Assembly: GCF_001552475.1 (NCBI RefSeq)
Contig: NZ_BCRG01000007.1
Location: 101,629 to 165,628 of the forward strand
Source of the DNA: Microbacterium oleivorans NBRC 103075
Lineage (GTDB): Bacteria > Actinomycetota > Actinomycetes > Actinomycetales > Microbacteriaceae
Length of the DNA: 64,000 nt
Direction of reading: 5' to 3'
Each line of letters begins with the position of its first letter. Position 1 is the stretch's first letter. Both the position numbers and the translations under genes were made by a program. This document shows, one piece after another, positions 42,969 through 52,710 of this stretch. Under the pieces are notes generated by a model. The model made no database searches. It saw only the letters and a list, made by a program, of their open reading frames with translations, and was not told where the DNA came from.

Positions 42969-44009
42969 GTGTCCGACGCACCTGAGATCACCCCCGAGGC
43001 GGTGGATGCCGCCGTCGCTGACGCGCTGGCAGCCTTCGCCGCCGCCCCCGACACCGCAGCGCTGAAAGCGGCTCGTTCCGCCCACAGCGCTGAGGGGTCG
43101 CCGCTCGCGCGGTTGAACGCGCAGCTGCGGAATGTGCCGAACGACCAGAAGGCTGCCTTCGGCAAGCTCGTCGGCCAGGCACGTGGACGCGTCAATCAGG
43201 CCCTCGCTGCCCGCGAGGCGGAGCTCGCTGCCGCCGAGACGGCCGCGAAGCTCGAGGCCGAGCGCGTCGACATCACGGCGATCGCCCCCCGCGGACGCGT
43301 GGGCGCCCGGCATCCCATCTCCCTCCTCCAGGAGGAGATCGCGGACCTGTTCGTCGGCATGGGGTGGGAGATCGCGGAGGGACCCGAGCTCGAGCACGAG
43401 TGGTTCAACTTCGATGCGTTGAACTTCGCCCCCGATCACCCGGCGCGTCAGATGCAGGACACCTTCTTCGTAGACCCGGTCGCCCGCCACCTCGTCATGC
43501 GCACGCACACGAGCCCCGTCCAGGTGCGCTCGATGCTCGAGCGCGACGTGCCGATCTACATCCTCTGCCCGGGTCGGGTGTACCGCACCGATGAGTTCGA
43601 CGCGACGCACCTCCCCGCCTTCACGCAGTTCGAGGGGCTCGTTATCGACAAGGGCATCACGATGGCGCACCTCAAGGGCACGCTCGACCACGCCGCGAAG
43701 GTGCTCTTCGGCGCCGAGGCGAAGACCCGGTTCCGCACCAATTACTTCCCCTTCACCGAGCCGTCCGCCGAGCTCGATCTGTGGCACCCCACTTTCCCCG
43801 GTGGCGCCCGCTGGATCGAATGGGGCGGATGCGGGATGGTGAACCCCAACGTCCTCCGCGCCGCGGGCATCGACCCCGAGGTGTACTCGGGGTTCGCCTT
43901 CGGGATGGGCATCGAGCGGACGCTGATGTTCCGCAGCGATGTGCAGGACATGCGCGACATGGCCGAGGGCGATGTCCGCTTCAGCGAGCAGTTCGGAATG
44001 GTGGTCTGA
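42969..44009 (+). CDS. pheS: Phenylalanine--tRNA ligase alpha subunit
   Basis: The 346-residue class II synthetase subunit has an N-terminal coiled coil (residues 1-95), GARHPISLLQEEI near residue 114 (motif 1 area), motif 2 MRTHTSPVQVRSM near residue 178 and motif 3 GFAFGMGIERTLMF near residue 308. It pairs with PheT as an alpha2beta2 enzyme. The stop overlaps the pheT ATG by 1 base (TGATG). Confidence 0.96.
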   Translation: MSDAPEITPEAVDAAVADALAAFAAAPDTAALKAARSAHSAEGSPLARLNAQLRNVPNDQKAAFGKLVGQARGRVNQALAAREAELAAAETAAKLEAERVDITAIAPRGRVGARHPISLLQEEIADLFVGMGWEIAEGPELEHEWFNFDALNFAPDHPARQMQDTFFVDPVARHLVMRTHTSPVQVRSMLERDVPIYILCPGRVYRTDEFDATHLPAFTQFEGLVIDKGITMAHLKGTLDHAAKVLFGAEAKTRFRTNYFPFTEPSAELDLWHPTFPGGARWIEWGGCGMVNPNVLRAAGIDPEVYSGFAFGMGIERTLMFRSDVQDMRDMAEGDVRFSEQFGMVV

Positions 44010-46519
44010 TGCGCGTCCCTCTTTCTTGGCTCGGCGAGTACGTCGACGTCACGCCCGGTACGACTCCCGAGGACGTTCTCGCTTCCTTCGTCTCGGTCGG
44101 CTTCGAGGAGGAAGACGTTCACGCGTTCGACCTCACCGGGCCTATCGTCGTCGGTCGGGTCGTCTCGTTCGACGCTGAGCCGCAGTCCAACGGCAAGACG
44201 ATCCGCTGGTGCCAGGTGGATGTGGGCGAGGTGAACGGCGGTGTGCGCGGCATCGTCTGCGGAGCCGGCAACTTCTTCGAAGGCGACAAGGTCGTCGTGA
44301 CGCTCCCCGGCGCAGTTCTCCCCGGTCCGTTCCCGATCGCCGCCCGCAAGACCTACGGCCACGTCTCCGACGGCATGATCGCCTCGGCGAAGGAGCTGGG
44401 CCTCGGCGAGGAGCACTCCGGCATCCTGCGTCTCACCGAACTCGGTCTCGACCCCGAGGTCGGCACCGACGCGATCGCGCTCCTCGGACTCGACGACGTC
44501 GCGGTCGACATCAACGTGACTCCCGACCGCGGCTACGCGCTCTCGATCCGCGGCGCCGCCCGCGAGTACGCTCACGCGACACGCGCCTCCTTCACCGACC
44601 CGGGTCTCCGCCCGTTCGAGGACCTCGAGCAGCCCACGGGCGGCTTCAACGTCACCGTCGATGACGCGTCCCCGATCCACGGCAAGCCGGGCGTGAGTGA
44701 GTTCGTCGTGCGCATCGTGCGCGATGTAGACCCCTCCCGGCCTACGCCGCCGTGGATGACGGCGCGGCTCTCGCTCGCCGGCATCCGGTCCCTCGGCATC
44801 CTCATCGACATCACCAACTACGTGATGCTCGAACTCGGCAACCCGATCCACGGCTACGACCTCGACACGCTGTCGGGTGGCATCACCGTACGACGCGCGG
44901 CGGCGGGGGAGAAGCTCACGACTCTCGACGGCAAGGAACGCACGCTCGACGCCGAAGATCTCCTGATCACCGACGGCTCGGGTCCCATCGGCCTCGCTGG
45001 CGTCATGGGCGGCGGCAAGACCGAGATGGGGGATGCCACGCGCAACGTCCTCATCGAAGCCGCGATCTTCGATCCCGTGTCGGTCGCCCGCACCGCCCGC
45101 CGGCACAAGCTCCCCAGCGAAGCCTCGCGCCGTTTCGAGCGCGGCGTCGACCCGCTCATCCCGTTCGTCGCGGCGCGCCGCGTCGCCGATCTCATGGTCG
45201 AGCTCGCGGGTGGGACGCTCGACACGACCACGGGCGGAGCTCTCTTCGCCGAGGTGTTCGTCCCCTCCGTCGAGCTCCCGACCGCGTTCGTCTCCGGCCT
45301 CATCGGCGTCGACTACACGTCCGACGAGATCGTCGGCGCGCTCGAGACGATCGGCTGCGAGGTCCTCGACGCTGACGGTGGCTGGGAGGTCATCCCGCCG
45401 TCCTGGCGTCCCGACCTGACCGATCGCTGGACCCTCGCCGAAGAGGTCGCGCGCCTTCATGGGCTCGACCGCATCCCTTCGATCCTTCCGACGCCGCCCT
45501 CGGGCCGTGGCCTCACCGCCCTCCAGCGCGGGCGTCGTCGCGTCGTGAACGCGCTGGCTGCTGCCGGTCACGTCGAGGTCGTCGCGTTCCCGTTCACGAC
45601 CGAAGAGCAGAACGCCCTGCACGGCTCACCGTCGGGGGAGCACCTTCCGTCGATTCGCCTGGCGAACCCGCTCGACGGCCAGGCGCCGTTCCTGCGTCGT
45701 TCCCTTCTGCCGGGTCTCCTGCAGATCGCACACCGCAACGTGTCGCGTGGCTTCACCGACCTGGCGCTGTTCGAAACCGGCACCGTGTTCACGCCGGCAC
45801 CGGGGGCCGAGTACGGCACGACGACCGTTCCGCCGCTCGCCCAGCTGCCCGACGAGGCGACACTCGCCGCGCTGCACGCCTCGATCCCGCCCCAGCCGCG
45901 CCATGTCGCCGTCCTTCTCCACGGCCACGCCGTGTCGAAGGCCCCGGGCCAGCAGGCGATCTCGTTCGATCTCGCCGACGCGCTCGGCGCCGTCCAGACG
46001 GTCGCGACCGCTGCGGGCGTGACGATCGACGTCCGTCAAGCGCAGCGCGCTGCCCTCCACCCGGGCCGCGCGGGTTCCCTCTTCGTGGGCGATGCCGAGG
46101 TCGGCTACGTGGGCGAGCTCCTGCCGACGGTCGCCGAGGCGGCCGACCTGCACGGGCGCGTCTTCGTCGCCGAGATCGATGTCGACGCGGTGCTGGCACT
46201 GACCCCTGCCCCGGATGCGACGCCGTCGCTCGCGACCTACCCTGCCGCGACTCAGGACGTGTCGCTCGTCGTCCCCGCTGACCTCGCCGCCAGCGAGGTG
46301 AGCGGCGCGCTCGCTCACGGCGCAGGCGCGTTGCTGGAGGACCTCCGCCTCGTGGACGACTACCGCGGCGCGGGCGTCCCGGACGGGTCGAAGAGCCTGA
46401 CGTTCGCACTGCGCTTCCGCGCCGACGATCGCACGCTGACGGCGGCGGAGGCCACGGAGGCCAAGCTCGCGGGTGTGGCTGTCGCGGCGGAGCGGTACGG
46501 GGCCTCGATCCGGGACTGA
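44009..46519 (+). CDS. pheT: Phenylalanine--tRNA ligase beta subunit
   Basis: The 836-residue subunit begins MRVPLSWLGEYVDV. Next are the tRNA-binding domain (about 42-155), the B3/B4 editing domain (RGYALSIRGAAREYAHATR near residue 172), the B5 domain, the catalytic-like domain (VVAFPFTTEEQ) and a C-terminal ferredoxin-fold anticodon-binding domain (YPAATQDVSLVVP). All parts are present and the length is normal. Confidence 0.96.
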   Translation: MRVPLSWLGEYVDVTPGTTPEDVLASFVSVGFEEEDVHAFDLTGPIVVGRVVSFDAEPQSNGKTIRWCQVDVGEVNGGVRGIVCGAGNFFEGDKVVVTLPGAVLPGPFPIAARKTYGHVSDGMIASAKELGLGEEHSGILRLTELGLDPEVGTDAIALLGLDDVAVDINVTPDRGYALSIRGAAREYAHATRASFTDPGLRPFEDLEQPTGGFNVTVDDASPIHGKPGVSEFVVRIVRDVDPSRPTPPWMTARLSLAGIRSLGILIDITNYVMLELGNPIHGYDLDTLSGGITVRRAAAGEKLTTLDGKERTLDAEDLLITDGSGPIGLAGVMGGGKTEMGDATRNVLIEAAIFDPVSVARTARRHKLPSEASRRFERGVDPLIPFVAARRVADLMVELAGGTLDTTTGGALFAEVFVPSVELPTAFVSGLIGVDYTSDEIVGALETIGCEVLDADGGWEVIPPSWRPDLTDRWTLAEEVARLHGLDRIPSILPTPPSGRGLTALQRGRRRVVNALAAAGHVEVVAFPFTTEEQNALHGSPSGEHLPSIRLANPLDGQAPFLRRSLLPGLLQIAHRNVSRGFTDLALFETGTVFTPAPGAEYGTTTVPPLAQLPDEATLAALHASIPPQPRHVAVLLHGHAVSKAPGQQAISFDLADALGAVQTVATAAGVTIDVRQAQRAALHPGRAGSLFVGDAEVGYVGELLPTVAEAADLHGRVFVAEIDVDAVLALTPAPDATPSLATYPAATQDVSLVVPADLAASEVSGALAHGAGALLEDLRLVDDYRGAGVPDGSKSLTFALRFRADDRTLTAAEATEAKLAGVAVAAERYGASIRD

Positions 46520-46567
46520 CGCACCAGGCGTTCCGCTCAGCCGCTCGCGGTGTCGGTTCGTCGCCGT

Positions 46568-46582
46568 CCTCAGGCGGTGAGG
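46568..46582. terminator. Weak hairpin between convergent pheT and carboxylesterase
   Basis: CCTCA-GGCGG-TGAGG in a 69-base convergent gap. A five-base stem only; nothing stronger is visible in the gap. Confidence 0.3.
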
Positions 46583-46588
46583 CTGGGA

Positions 46589-47977
46589 TCAGTCGCGCTC
46601 GAAGCGCATGCCGCAGCCACGTGCGTCCACGTCGACCGCGACTGTTCCTGTGCGCGCGAAGGCCGCCCAGACGCGGCGCACGGTACGTCCGCGTGCGGCG
46701 ACCTCCGGCCACGACTCCGGCGGCACGAGGCTCGTGCGCGTCCACGCCTCTCGCGTGCCGAGGATGAGCGGGACGTCGACCGTGTGCCCCACGCCGATGG
46801 GGCTGGATGGGGGAGCGGCCTCTAACACGTATCGCACCGCACGACCGCCCGCTGCACGGTGGCGCTCGGCGAACGCCTGGACAGGCCGGGTGTAGACGAA
46901 CCGCGTCATCGGGCGGACCATCACCCCCATGAGGATCGCCCGGAGCGCTCGACCGAGCACCGGCACACGCAGGAGCGGCGCGATCACGGGCAGGGCCGGC
47001 AGGTACATCGCGATCTCGTCCCTGGTGGTCCCGATGAGGAGGTCGACCTCCGGCGCGACCGCGCGCCACGCGGCATCCCGGTCCTCCTCTCGGGGAAGCG
47101 GTGCGTGACCGTAGCGCGGACCCCACGGCAATCCCGAACGGATGCCGGAGGCCCACGACGCGCGCTCTGCCCGTGCCTGACGCCGCAGCACGGCATCCAC
47201 CGGCGCGTCCGTGGGAAGCGCCCGCGTGATCCGAGCCATCGCGCGGAACATCCGCTCGCGCCCGGTCGTGATCCCGAGCGGCGGGCTCTGCACGATCGCC
47301 CTTCGGATGAGGCCGCGCGCACCGTCGCTGATCAGGAGGTGCAGGATCGCGTCGGCACCTGCGGACTGCCCCATCGCGGTGACCGTCTCGGGGTCGCCGC
47401 CGAACGCGGCGATCGAGTCGTGGATCCAGCGCAGCGCCTCGATCTGATCGAGCAGGCCGAGGTTGGCGGGCGCTCCGTCATGGGGACGCCTCGGACCAGA
47501 TCCGCCCCCGCCGAAGCCCAGCATCCCCAGCCGTGAGGTCACGGCGACGACGATCACGCGCTGTTCGACGACGAGCGCGTGGGGATCGTAGATCGCCAGG
47601 TCGCCCGCTCCCGTCGTATATCCGCCGCCGTGGAACCAGACGATGACAGGCACGACCTCGCCGGAGCGAAGGTCGGCGGGCAGCGTGATGGAGAGGCGCT
47701 GGCAGTCCTCCGACTGCGGGACGCCGTCGAGGGCGCCCTGCATCAGGGTCTCGAGAATCCGTGACGACGGTTGCGGGCACGCCGGTGCTGTATCCGTCGC
47801 TCGCAGCACGAGAGGTTCACCGTCGAGTCCCGTCGGCGGTGCGGCCGGCGCGGGCGGCGCGCCGCGGTCGGCGTTCGCGTAGGGGATCCCGGAATAACGG
47901 ATCACGTCCCCGTCGCGGCGGCCGGTGACGGGGCCGGAACGCGTCGGGATCGGACCGGGAACAGCGAGCGGCGGCAT
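46589..47977 (-). CDS. Type-B carboxylesterase/lipase family protein
   Basis: The 462-residue protein shows the oxyanion-hole motif VIVWFHGGGYTTG near residue 107 and nucleophile elbow MGQSAGAD near residue 200, with the EDCQRLSI (family signature EDCLxLN) near residue 89. A Glu and a His at the C-terminal half complete the triad in the family; the likely Glu lies in LLIGTTRDE. No signal peptide is seen. Substrate unknown. It is followed on the same strand by nothing; the upstream AAA gene is 29 bases away. Confidence 0.88.
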   Translation of the reverse strand: MPPLAVPGPIPTRSGPVTGRRDGDVIRYSGIPYANADRGAPPAPAAPPTGLDGEPLVLRATDTAPACPQPSSRILETLMQGALDGVPQSEDCQRLSITLPADLRSGEVVPVIVWFHGGGYTTGAGDLAIYDPHALVVEQRVIVVAVTSRLGMLGFGGGGSGPRRPHDGAPANLGLLDQIEALRWIHDSIAAFGGDPETVTAMGQSAGADAILHLLISDGARGLIRRAIVQSPPLGITTGRERMFRAMARITRALPTDAPVDAVLRRQARAERASWASGIRSGLPWGPRYGHAPLPREEDRDAAWRAVAPEVDLLIGTTRDEIAMYLPALPVIAPLLRVPVLGRALRAILMGVMVRPMTRFVYTRPVQAFAERHRAAGGRAVRYVLEAAPPSSPIGVGHTVDVPLILGTREAWTRTSLVPPESWPEVAARGRTVRRVWAAFARTGTVAVDVDARGCGMRFERD

Positions 47978-48006
47978 CCGGCAACGCTACCCGTCGCCGG
48001 CGATCC

Positions 48007-49131
48007 TCAGCGCTTGCCCCAGTTCCACGGCGGACCGTCCAAGCGTCCCTGGCCCTCCACCGCCGTCCCGTCGAGGCGGCGCTCGAGGGAGACCCGGTTG
48101 GCCTCGGGAATCGCGTCGACGAGGCCCGCCGCGTGCGACACCAGGATCACCTGCGTCTGCTCGGATGCCGCACGGACCAGGTTCGCCAGAGGTCCGAGCA
48201 GACTCGTGTGAAGGCTCGACTCGGGCTCGTTGAGGACCGTCAGTGGCGCCGGCCGCGCCGGCAGCAGGGCCGCGCACAGGAGCAGGTAGCGGAGCGTCCC
48301 GTCGGAGAGCTCTGCGGCATCCAGAGGTCTGAGGAGCCCCGGCTGCCGCACTGCCAGTCGGAGGACGCCGTCGGATGCCTCGACGGTCACCCGGCTGCCG
48401 GGGAACGCCTCGTCGACCGCGCGGTCGAGTTGGGGCCCGAATCCCGCGTCGACGACAGTCGCCCACACCGCCGCGAGGTTCGATCCGTCGTGGGCGAGCA
48501 GCGGCGACCGCGTCCCGACCTGCGGACGCCGGGCGGGCGCGTCGGCATCCACTCGGAAGTGGTCGTAGAACCGCCAGCCGTTCATGATGCGGCGGAGCCC
48601 CAGCAGCTCGGGTGCCGTGTCTCCCTCGGCGAGGTCGGTGATGATGCTCTCGAACGGCGCGAGCTTCTGCTCGAGGGACACCCAGGCGCCGTCGCGGATG
48701 CGGGTCTGGGAGCGGAGGCGGTCGATGAGCAGGGTGGCGGGTTTGGCGAAGGGACCGGCAAACACCTGCTCGCGCTTGATCTCGGGATCGCGGGCGAACA
48801 CACTGTCCTGAGCGATCTGCGGGATGCCGAGATCGACGAGGTACCCCAGCTCATCCGATGAGAACCCCAGCTGCACGGCGATCGGGTTGCGGCGGACCGT
48901 GCCCTGATCGCCGCCTTCTTCCGGTCCCGCCCACAACAGTGACGGAAGACCGCCTTCACGGGCCACCGCGCCGACGAGGTCGCCCGTCGCCGCCGACGCG
49001 AGCAGGCGAAGCGCCCGGTAGAGGTTCGACTTGCCCGAGCCGTTCGGTCCTGTGACGACGGTGAGTTCGCCGAGCGGAAGCACGACATCGCGGAGGGACC
49101 GGTAGCCGGAGACTGCGAGCGTTCGGAGCAT
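48007..49131 (-). CDS. AAA family ATPase (AAA_21/RecF-like)
   Basis: The 374-residue protein starts MLRTLAVSGYRSLRDVVLPL and has Walker A TGPNGSGKSN near residue 27, an ABC-like signature LSDGTLRYLLL near residue 272 and Walker B-like LTVLNEPESSLH near residue 297. This is the SMC/RecF/OLD-like ATPase type without an obvious nuclease domain. Some relatives act in phage defence and some in DNA repair, but no partner gene supports either here: the neighbour on the same strand is an esterase. Treat as an orphan ATPase. Confidence 0.82.
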   Translation of the reverse strand: MLRTLAVSGYRSLRDVVLPLGELTVVTGPNGSGKSNLYRALRLLASAATGDLVGAVAREGGLPSLLWAGPEEGGDQGTVRRNPIAVQLGFSSDELGYLVDLGIPQIAQDSVFARDPEIKREQVFAGPFAKPATLLIDRLRSQTRIRDGAWVSLEQKLAPFESIITDLAEGDTAPELLGLRRIMNGWRFYDHFRVDADAPARRPQVGTRSPLLAHDGSNLAAVWATVVDAGFGPQLDRAVDEAFPGSRVTVEASDGVLRLAVRQPGLLRPLDAAELSDGTLRYLLLCAALLPARPAPLTVLNEPESSLHTSLLGPLANLVRAASEQTQVILVSHAAGLVDAIPEANRVSLERRLDGTAVEGQGRLDGPPWNWGKR

Positions 49132-49178
49132 ACGGACACTGTGTCAGGTGGGGCTGACATCGGAGCGAGGGCGTTCGC

Positions 49179-49184
49179 TAGGCT
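49179..49184 (+). promoter_or_regulatory. -10 hexamer TAGGCT of the ABC-2 exporter (leaderless)
   Basis: TAGGCT, six bases, then GTG at 49191. Confidence 0.55.
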
Positions 49185-49190
49185 CGCCGG

Positions 49191-49961
49191 GTGAGTGAGC
49201 CACGAACCGTCCCCGCCCTCCAACTCTCCGGTCTCTTCAAGCAGTTCGGATCGACTCCCGCCGTCGCCGGGATCGACCTCGTCGTCCCCGCCGGCTCGTT
49301 CTATGGGCTCGTCGGGCCGAACGGCGCGGGAAAGACCACGACTCTCTCGATGGCGACCGGCCTCCTCCGCCCCGACGCCGGTGGCGCCTGGGTGCACGGC
49401 ATCGACGTGTGGCGCGACCCCGTTGCGGCGAAGCGCATCATCGGCAACCTGTCCGATGGCATCCGGCTGTTCGACCGCCTCACGGGCGAGCAGCTCATCA
49501 CCTACACCGCGATGATGTTCGGCCTACCGCGCACGGAGATCGCGCCGCGCGTATCCGACCTCCTCGACTTGATGGACCTGCGACCGGCGGCCGGGACGAT
49601 CGTCGCCGACTATTCCGCCGGCATGACCAAGAAGATCGCGCTCGCGTGCGCGCTCGTCCACGCTCCGCGTCTCCTCGTCCTCGACGAGCCGTTCGAATCC
49701 GTTGATCCCGTCTCGGCGGCGAACATCGAGGACGTCCTCCGGAGCTACACGGCCTCGGGTGGATCGGTCATCGTGTCGAGCCACTCGATGGACCTTGTGC
49801 AGCGCATGTGCGACCACGTCGCGGTCATCGCGGCGGGTCGAGTGCTCGCGGCCGGCACAATCGACGAGGTCCGCGGCGGGCAGAGCCTGCAGGACCGCTT
49901 CGTCGATCTCGTCGGCGGTCGTCACCAGAGCGAGGGGCCGCAGTGGTTGCGACAGTCCTGA
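49191..49961 (+). CDS. ABC transporter ATP-binding protein
   Basis: A 256-residue ATPase with Walker A GPNGAGKTT near residue 44, YSAGMTKKIALACAL as a degenerate signature near residue 142 (YSAGM instead of LSGGQ), and Walker B LLVLDEPFESVDP. This signature form is common among ABC-2 ATPases partnered with large permeases. It overlaps the following permease gene by 19 bases. Confidence 0.88.
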   Translation: MSEPRTVPALQLSGLFKQFGSTPAVAGIDLVVPAGSFYGLVGPNGAGKTTTLSMATGLLRPDAGGAWVHGIDVWRDPVAAKRIIGNLSDGIRLFDRLTGEQLITYTAMMFGLPRTEIAPRVSDLLDLMDLRPAAGTIVADYSAGMTKKIALACALVHAPRLLVLDEPFESVDPVSAANIEDVLRSYTASGGSVIVSSHSMDLVQRMCDHVAVIAAGRVLAAGTIDEVRGGQSLQDRFVDLVGGRHQSEGPQWLRQS

Positions 49962-51526
49962 AGCTCCGGTACCGCGCCCTCTTCAACACCCTCGCCCGGC
50001 GGCCCTGGCAACTCGTCGGGTTCATCTTCGGGGTGCTGTGGGGGCTCGGCATCCTGACCTCGCTCACCGCGGGCATCGTGTCGCTCAGCCTGTTCGGGTC
50101 GCTCGAGGCCGCGGCCGAAGTCAGCATCATCGCCGGGAGCGCGCTCATCCTCGGGTGGGTTCTCGGTCCCATCATCGTCGCCGGAATGGATACGTCCATC
50201 GATGCGCGGCGCCTCGCGCCTTTCCCGTTCACCCGCCGTCAGACGATGCTCGCGCTCGTCGGCACCGCGGCGACCGGCATCCCCGGGGTCGTCACGACCC
50301 TCCTCGCCCTGATCTCTCTCGTCCTCTGGCTCCGCTGGCCGCTGGCTGCCCTCGCCGGCATCCCCGCCGCCGTCGTCGGGGTGGCGATCTGCGTCGTCGC
50401 CTCCCGCCTCGTCGCGGAGCTGTCCGGCGGTTTCGGCGGCAACCGGCGCGGGCGCGAGTTCATCGGCACGCTCGTCCTCGTCGTCGCGATGCTCTCGGGG
50501 CCTCTTCTCACGGGGATACTCGCTCTCCTCGACGGCGGAGGCGGCTCGTTGGGCGATCGGCTCGCCGCCGCGGCCGACGTCCTGCCGTGGACGCCTCTCG
50601 GGGCCGCGTGGAGTGTCGCTCCCGCGCTCGCCGCGGGTGACGGGCTGCTGGCCCTCGCTCGCGCGGGCGTTGCGATCGTCAGCCTGGTCCTGCTCTGGTG
50701 GGCCTGGTCGCGGGCCGTCGACGGCGCGACCTCGTCTCCGCCGCATCAGACGAGTCGCCGGGTGAAGGCGGGAAAGCTTGGACTCTTCGGCGTGATGCCG
50801 ACCGGCGGCATCGGGGCGACCTGGGCGCGCTCGCTCACGGCCTGGCTCCGCGATCCGCGATACATCCGTCAGCTCCTCGTCGTCCCGATCTTCCCGGTCC
50901 TGTTCGCCTTCATCGGGGGTGTCGACGGCTTCGGGTTCGCCGCGTCGCCCGTCCTGGTCGCCTTCATGCTGGCCATCGCGAGCTACACCGACATCTCCTA
51001 CGACGGCACGGCGTACGCGACGGTCCTGGCGACCGGGATCCGGGGGCGGGACGATCGGCTCGGGCGTCTGCTCGGAGCGGCGTGCGTCGGCATCCCGCTC
51101 GTGGTCGTCCTCTCGGTCGTCACCGTCGTCCTGAGTACGGATGCCGGGCGTCTGCCGCTCGTCCTCGGCGCCGCTCTCGGGGTCCTGCTCACGGGGTACG
51201 GCGTCTCGGCGGTGACGTCCGCGATGATCATCACCCCGGTCGCCGCTCCCGGGGACAGCCCGTTCAAGAGCGTCCCGGGCCAGACTTTCGTCAGCGGCCT
51301 GATGGCGTTCGTCGTCTGGGCCGTGATCGGCGTCCTCTCCCTTCCCACTCTCGTGCTCGCCGTCACCGGCATGGTGCAGGGCGGCGAGGGCTGGGCGTGG
51401 GCGACGCTCGCCACGGGCGTGATCGTCGGCGGGGGAGTCGTCGTGCTCGGCGTGTTCCTCGGTGGACGGACGTTCGACCGCTCCGGGCCCGAGCTCTTCG
51501 ATCGCATCCGGTCACTGCCGACATGA
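49943..51526 (+). CDS. Large ABC-2 type membrane permease
   Basis: The 527-residue protein has about 11-12 hydrophobic spans, twice a typical ABC-2 permease, so it may act as a single-chain dimer. GTG at 49943-49945 with GAGGGG upstream is chosen, since it begins just before the conserved VLKLRYRALFNTLAR. Function and cargo are unknown. ATGA overlap links it to the following epimerase-like gene. Confidence 0.82.
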   Translation: MVATVLKLRYRALFNTLARRPWQLVGFIFGVLWGLGILTSLTAGIVSLSLFGSLEAAAEVSIIAGSALILGWVLGPIIVAGMDTSIDARRLAPFPFTRRQTMLALVGTAATGIPGVVTTLLALISLVLWLRWPLAALAGIPAAVVGVAICVVASRLVAELSGGFGGNRRGREFIGTLVLVVAMLSGPLLTGILALLDGGGGSLGDRLAAAADVLPWTPLGAAWSVAPALAAGDGLLALARAGVAIVSLVLLWWAWSRAVDGATSSPPHQTSRRVKAGKLGLFGVMPTGGIGATWARSLTAWLRDPRYIRQLLVVPIFPVLFAFIGGVDGFGFAASPVLVAFMLAIASYTDISYDGTAYATVLATGIRGRDDRLGRLLGAACVGIPLVVVLSVVTVVLSTDAGRLPLVLGAALGVLLTGYGVSAVTSAMIITPVAAPGDSPFKSVPGQTFVSGLMAFVVWAVIGVLSLPTLVLAVTGMVQGGEGWAWATLATGVIVGGGVVVLGVFLGGRTFDRSGPELFDRIRSLPT

Positions 51527-52509
51527 GCGACCGCGTCCTCGTTCTCGGCGGAACAGGCTGGGTCGGCCGCCTCGTCGCGCAGGCGTGGGTCGAGCGCGGC
51601 GCGCGGGTGACCGTGCTCGCGCGGGGCGACAGGCCCGCCCCCGCCGGGGCGGATCTCGTGGTGGCCGACCGCTCCGAACCGGGCGCGTACGACGCCGTCG
51701 ACGACGTCGAGTGGGACGAGATCGTGGACATCTCCTCGAGTCCCGGCCACGTGGCGCAGGCTGCGTCCGCACTGGGCGAGCGTGCCGCACACGCGACGTA
51801 CATCTCCAGTGTGTCGGTCTACGCCGAGGCCGATCGCCCCGGCGCCGACGAGCGCGCCGCGGTGGTCGAGCCGCTGGGCGACGGCGAGCCGTACGACTAC
51901 GCGCGAGCAAAGGTCGCCTGCGAACACGCGGCCGCCGCGCTCGCCGTCCGCGTCGCCGTCATCCGCCCGGGACTCATCGTCGGCCCCGGCGATCCGACCG
52001 ACCGATTCGGCTATTGGCCCGCGCGGTTCGCGGCGGCAGCCGCCGAACCCGTCCTCGTCCCCGATGCCGCGGGCCTTCGCGCCCAGGTGATCGACGTCGA
52101 CGACCTCGTGGCCTTCATCGTCTCGTCGGGAGCCCGAGGGTTCGACGGCGTGGTCGACGCGGTGGGGACGTCGCATCCCCTCGGTCACGTTCTGGATCTC
52201 GCGAAGGATGCCGCCGGCCACAGCGGCGAGGTGCACTCCGCGACCTCCGACTGGCTCGAGCGACATGGCGTCGCGCACTGGGCGGGACCACGGTCACTGC
52301 CGTTGTGGTTGCCGGGCGACATGCCGGGGTTCGCCACTCGAAGCGGTGCGGCGTACCGGGCGGCGGGCGGCGGCAACCGTCCCCTGTCGGAGACCATCGC
52401 GCGAGTTCTCGAGGACGAGCGCGTCCGCGGAGTCGCGCGGTCCCGGTCGACCGGCCTCGAGCGAGCTGAGGAGCTCGCTCTCATCGAGTCTCTCCGGGCC
52501 GGTCGCTGA
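51523..52509 (+). CDS. NAD-dependent epimerase/dehydratase-like protein
   Basis: The 328-residue extended SDR opens with [15 protein letters not shown], has an active-site region [12 protein letters not shown] near residue 93 and [11 protein letters not shown] near residue 124, where Tyr and Lys form the YxxxK pair (YARAK). Substrate unknown; related proteins bind reduced flavin or isoflavone-like ligands or nucleotide sugars. It is coupled to the exporter genes, which is not explained. Confidence 0.82.
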   Translation: MSDRVLVLGGTGWVGRLVAQAWVERGARVTVLARGDRPAPAGADLVVADRSEPGAYDAVDDVEWDEIVDISSSPGHVAQAASALGERAAHATYISSVSVYAEADRPGADERAAVVEPLGDGEPYDYARAKVACEHAAAALAVRVAVIRPGLIVGPGDPTDRFGYWPARFAAAAAEPVLVPDAAGLRAQVIDVDDLVAFIVSSGARGFDGVVDAVGTSHPLGHVLDLAKDAAGHSGEVHSATSDWLERHGVAHWAGPRSLPLWLPGDMPGFATRSGAAYRAAGGGNRPLSETIARVLEDERVRGVARSRSTGLERAEELALIESLRAGR

Positions 52510-52517
52510 GCGTCGAT

Positions 52518-52547
52518 TTGCGACGATGGATGCCGCGGCGCTACCGT
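52518..52547 (+). promoter_or_regulatory. Promoter of the arg leader ORF
   Basis: -35-like TTGCGA (52518-52523) and -10 TACCGT (52542-52547) are 18 bases apart. The ATG of a 24-codon reading frame lies six bases after the -10, the same spacing as the leaderless genes of this window. Confidence 0.45.
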
Positions 52548-52553
52548 CGCGGT

Positions 52554-52628
52554 ATGTCCTCGCCCGCGACCCTCACCGTTTCGACGGTGGTCCGCGCGCG
52601 TCGACGTCTGGGCGACCGCCGACGCTAG
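52554..52628 (+). CDS. Arg-rich 24-residue peptide, candidate leader peptide of the arginine operon
   Basis: ATG at 52554 opens a frame that ends at TAG 52626-52628. The first 13 residues contain no Arg; the last 11 ([11 protein letters not shown]) contain seven, using CGC, CGT and CGA codons. It stands 89 bases before argC. Immediately after the stop, sequences can fold into a hairpin TCCGCG-CTT-CGCGGA (52645-52659) enclosed by GGCGAC (52628-52633) and GTCGCC (52673-52678). A second GGCGACC lies within the Arg codons (52611-52617), so the outer stem has two possible partners. Together this looks like ribosome-mediated attenuation by Arg supply. Arg codons are common by chance in GC-rich DNA, so conservation must decide. 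Confidence 0.5.
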   Translation: MSSPATLTVSTVVRARRRLGDRRR

Positions 52629-52678
52629 GCGACCCCTCCCGCTCTCCGCGCTTCGCGGATCGAGCCGCAGGTGTCGCC
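52628..52678 (+). promoter_or_regulatory. Nested hairpins downstream of the Arg-rich ORF (candidate attenuator)
   Basis: Inner stem TCCGCG/CGCGGA (52645-52659, loop CTT) lies inside outer stem GGCGAC/GTCGCC (52628-52633 with 52673-52678). GGCGACC at 52611 competes for the outer partner. No T-run follows, as in many actinobacterial terminators. Confidence 0.4.
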
Positions 52679-52704
52679 GTCCTCGGCCCATCCACCCCAG
52701 ACAA

Positions 52705-52710
52705 TAAGGT
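52705..52710 (+). promoter_or_regulatory. -10-like TAAGGT before argC
   Basis: TAAGGT, seven bases, then ATG at 52718. If it is used, argC also has a leaderless promoter that bypasses the upstream hairpins; alternatively AAGG is a weak ribosome-binding site for a longer transcript. I see no clear ArgR palindrome here. Confidence 0.35.

Noticed and set aside
48007..49131. AAA ATPase as part of an anti-phage defence system
   Set aside because: No nuclease, reverse transcriptase, toxin or other effector lies beside it; neighbours are an esterase and an exporter.
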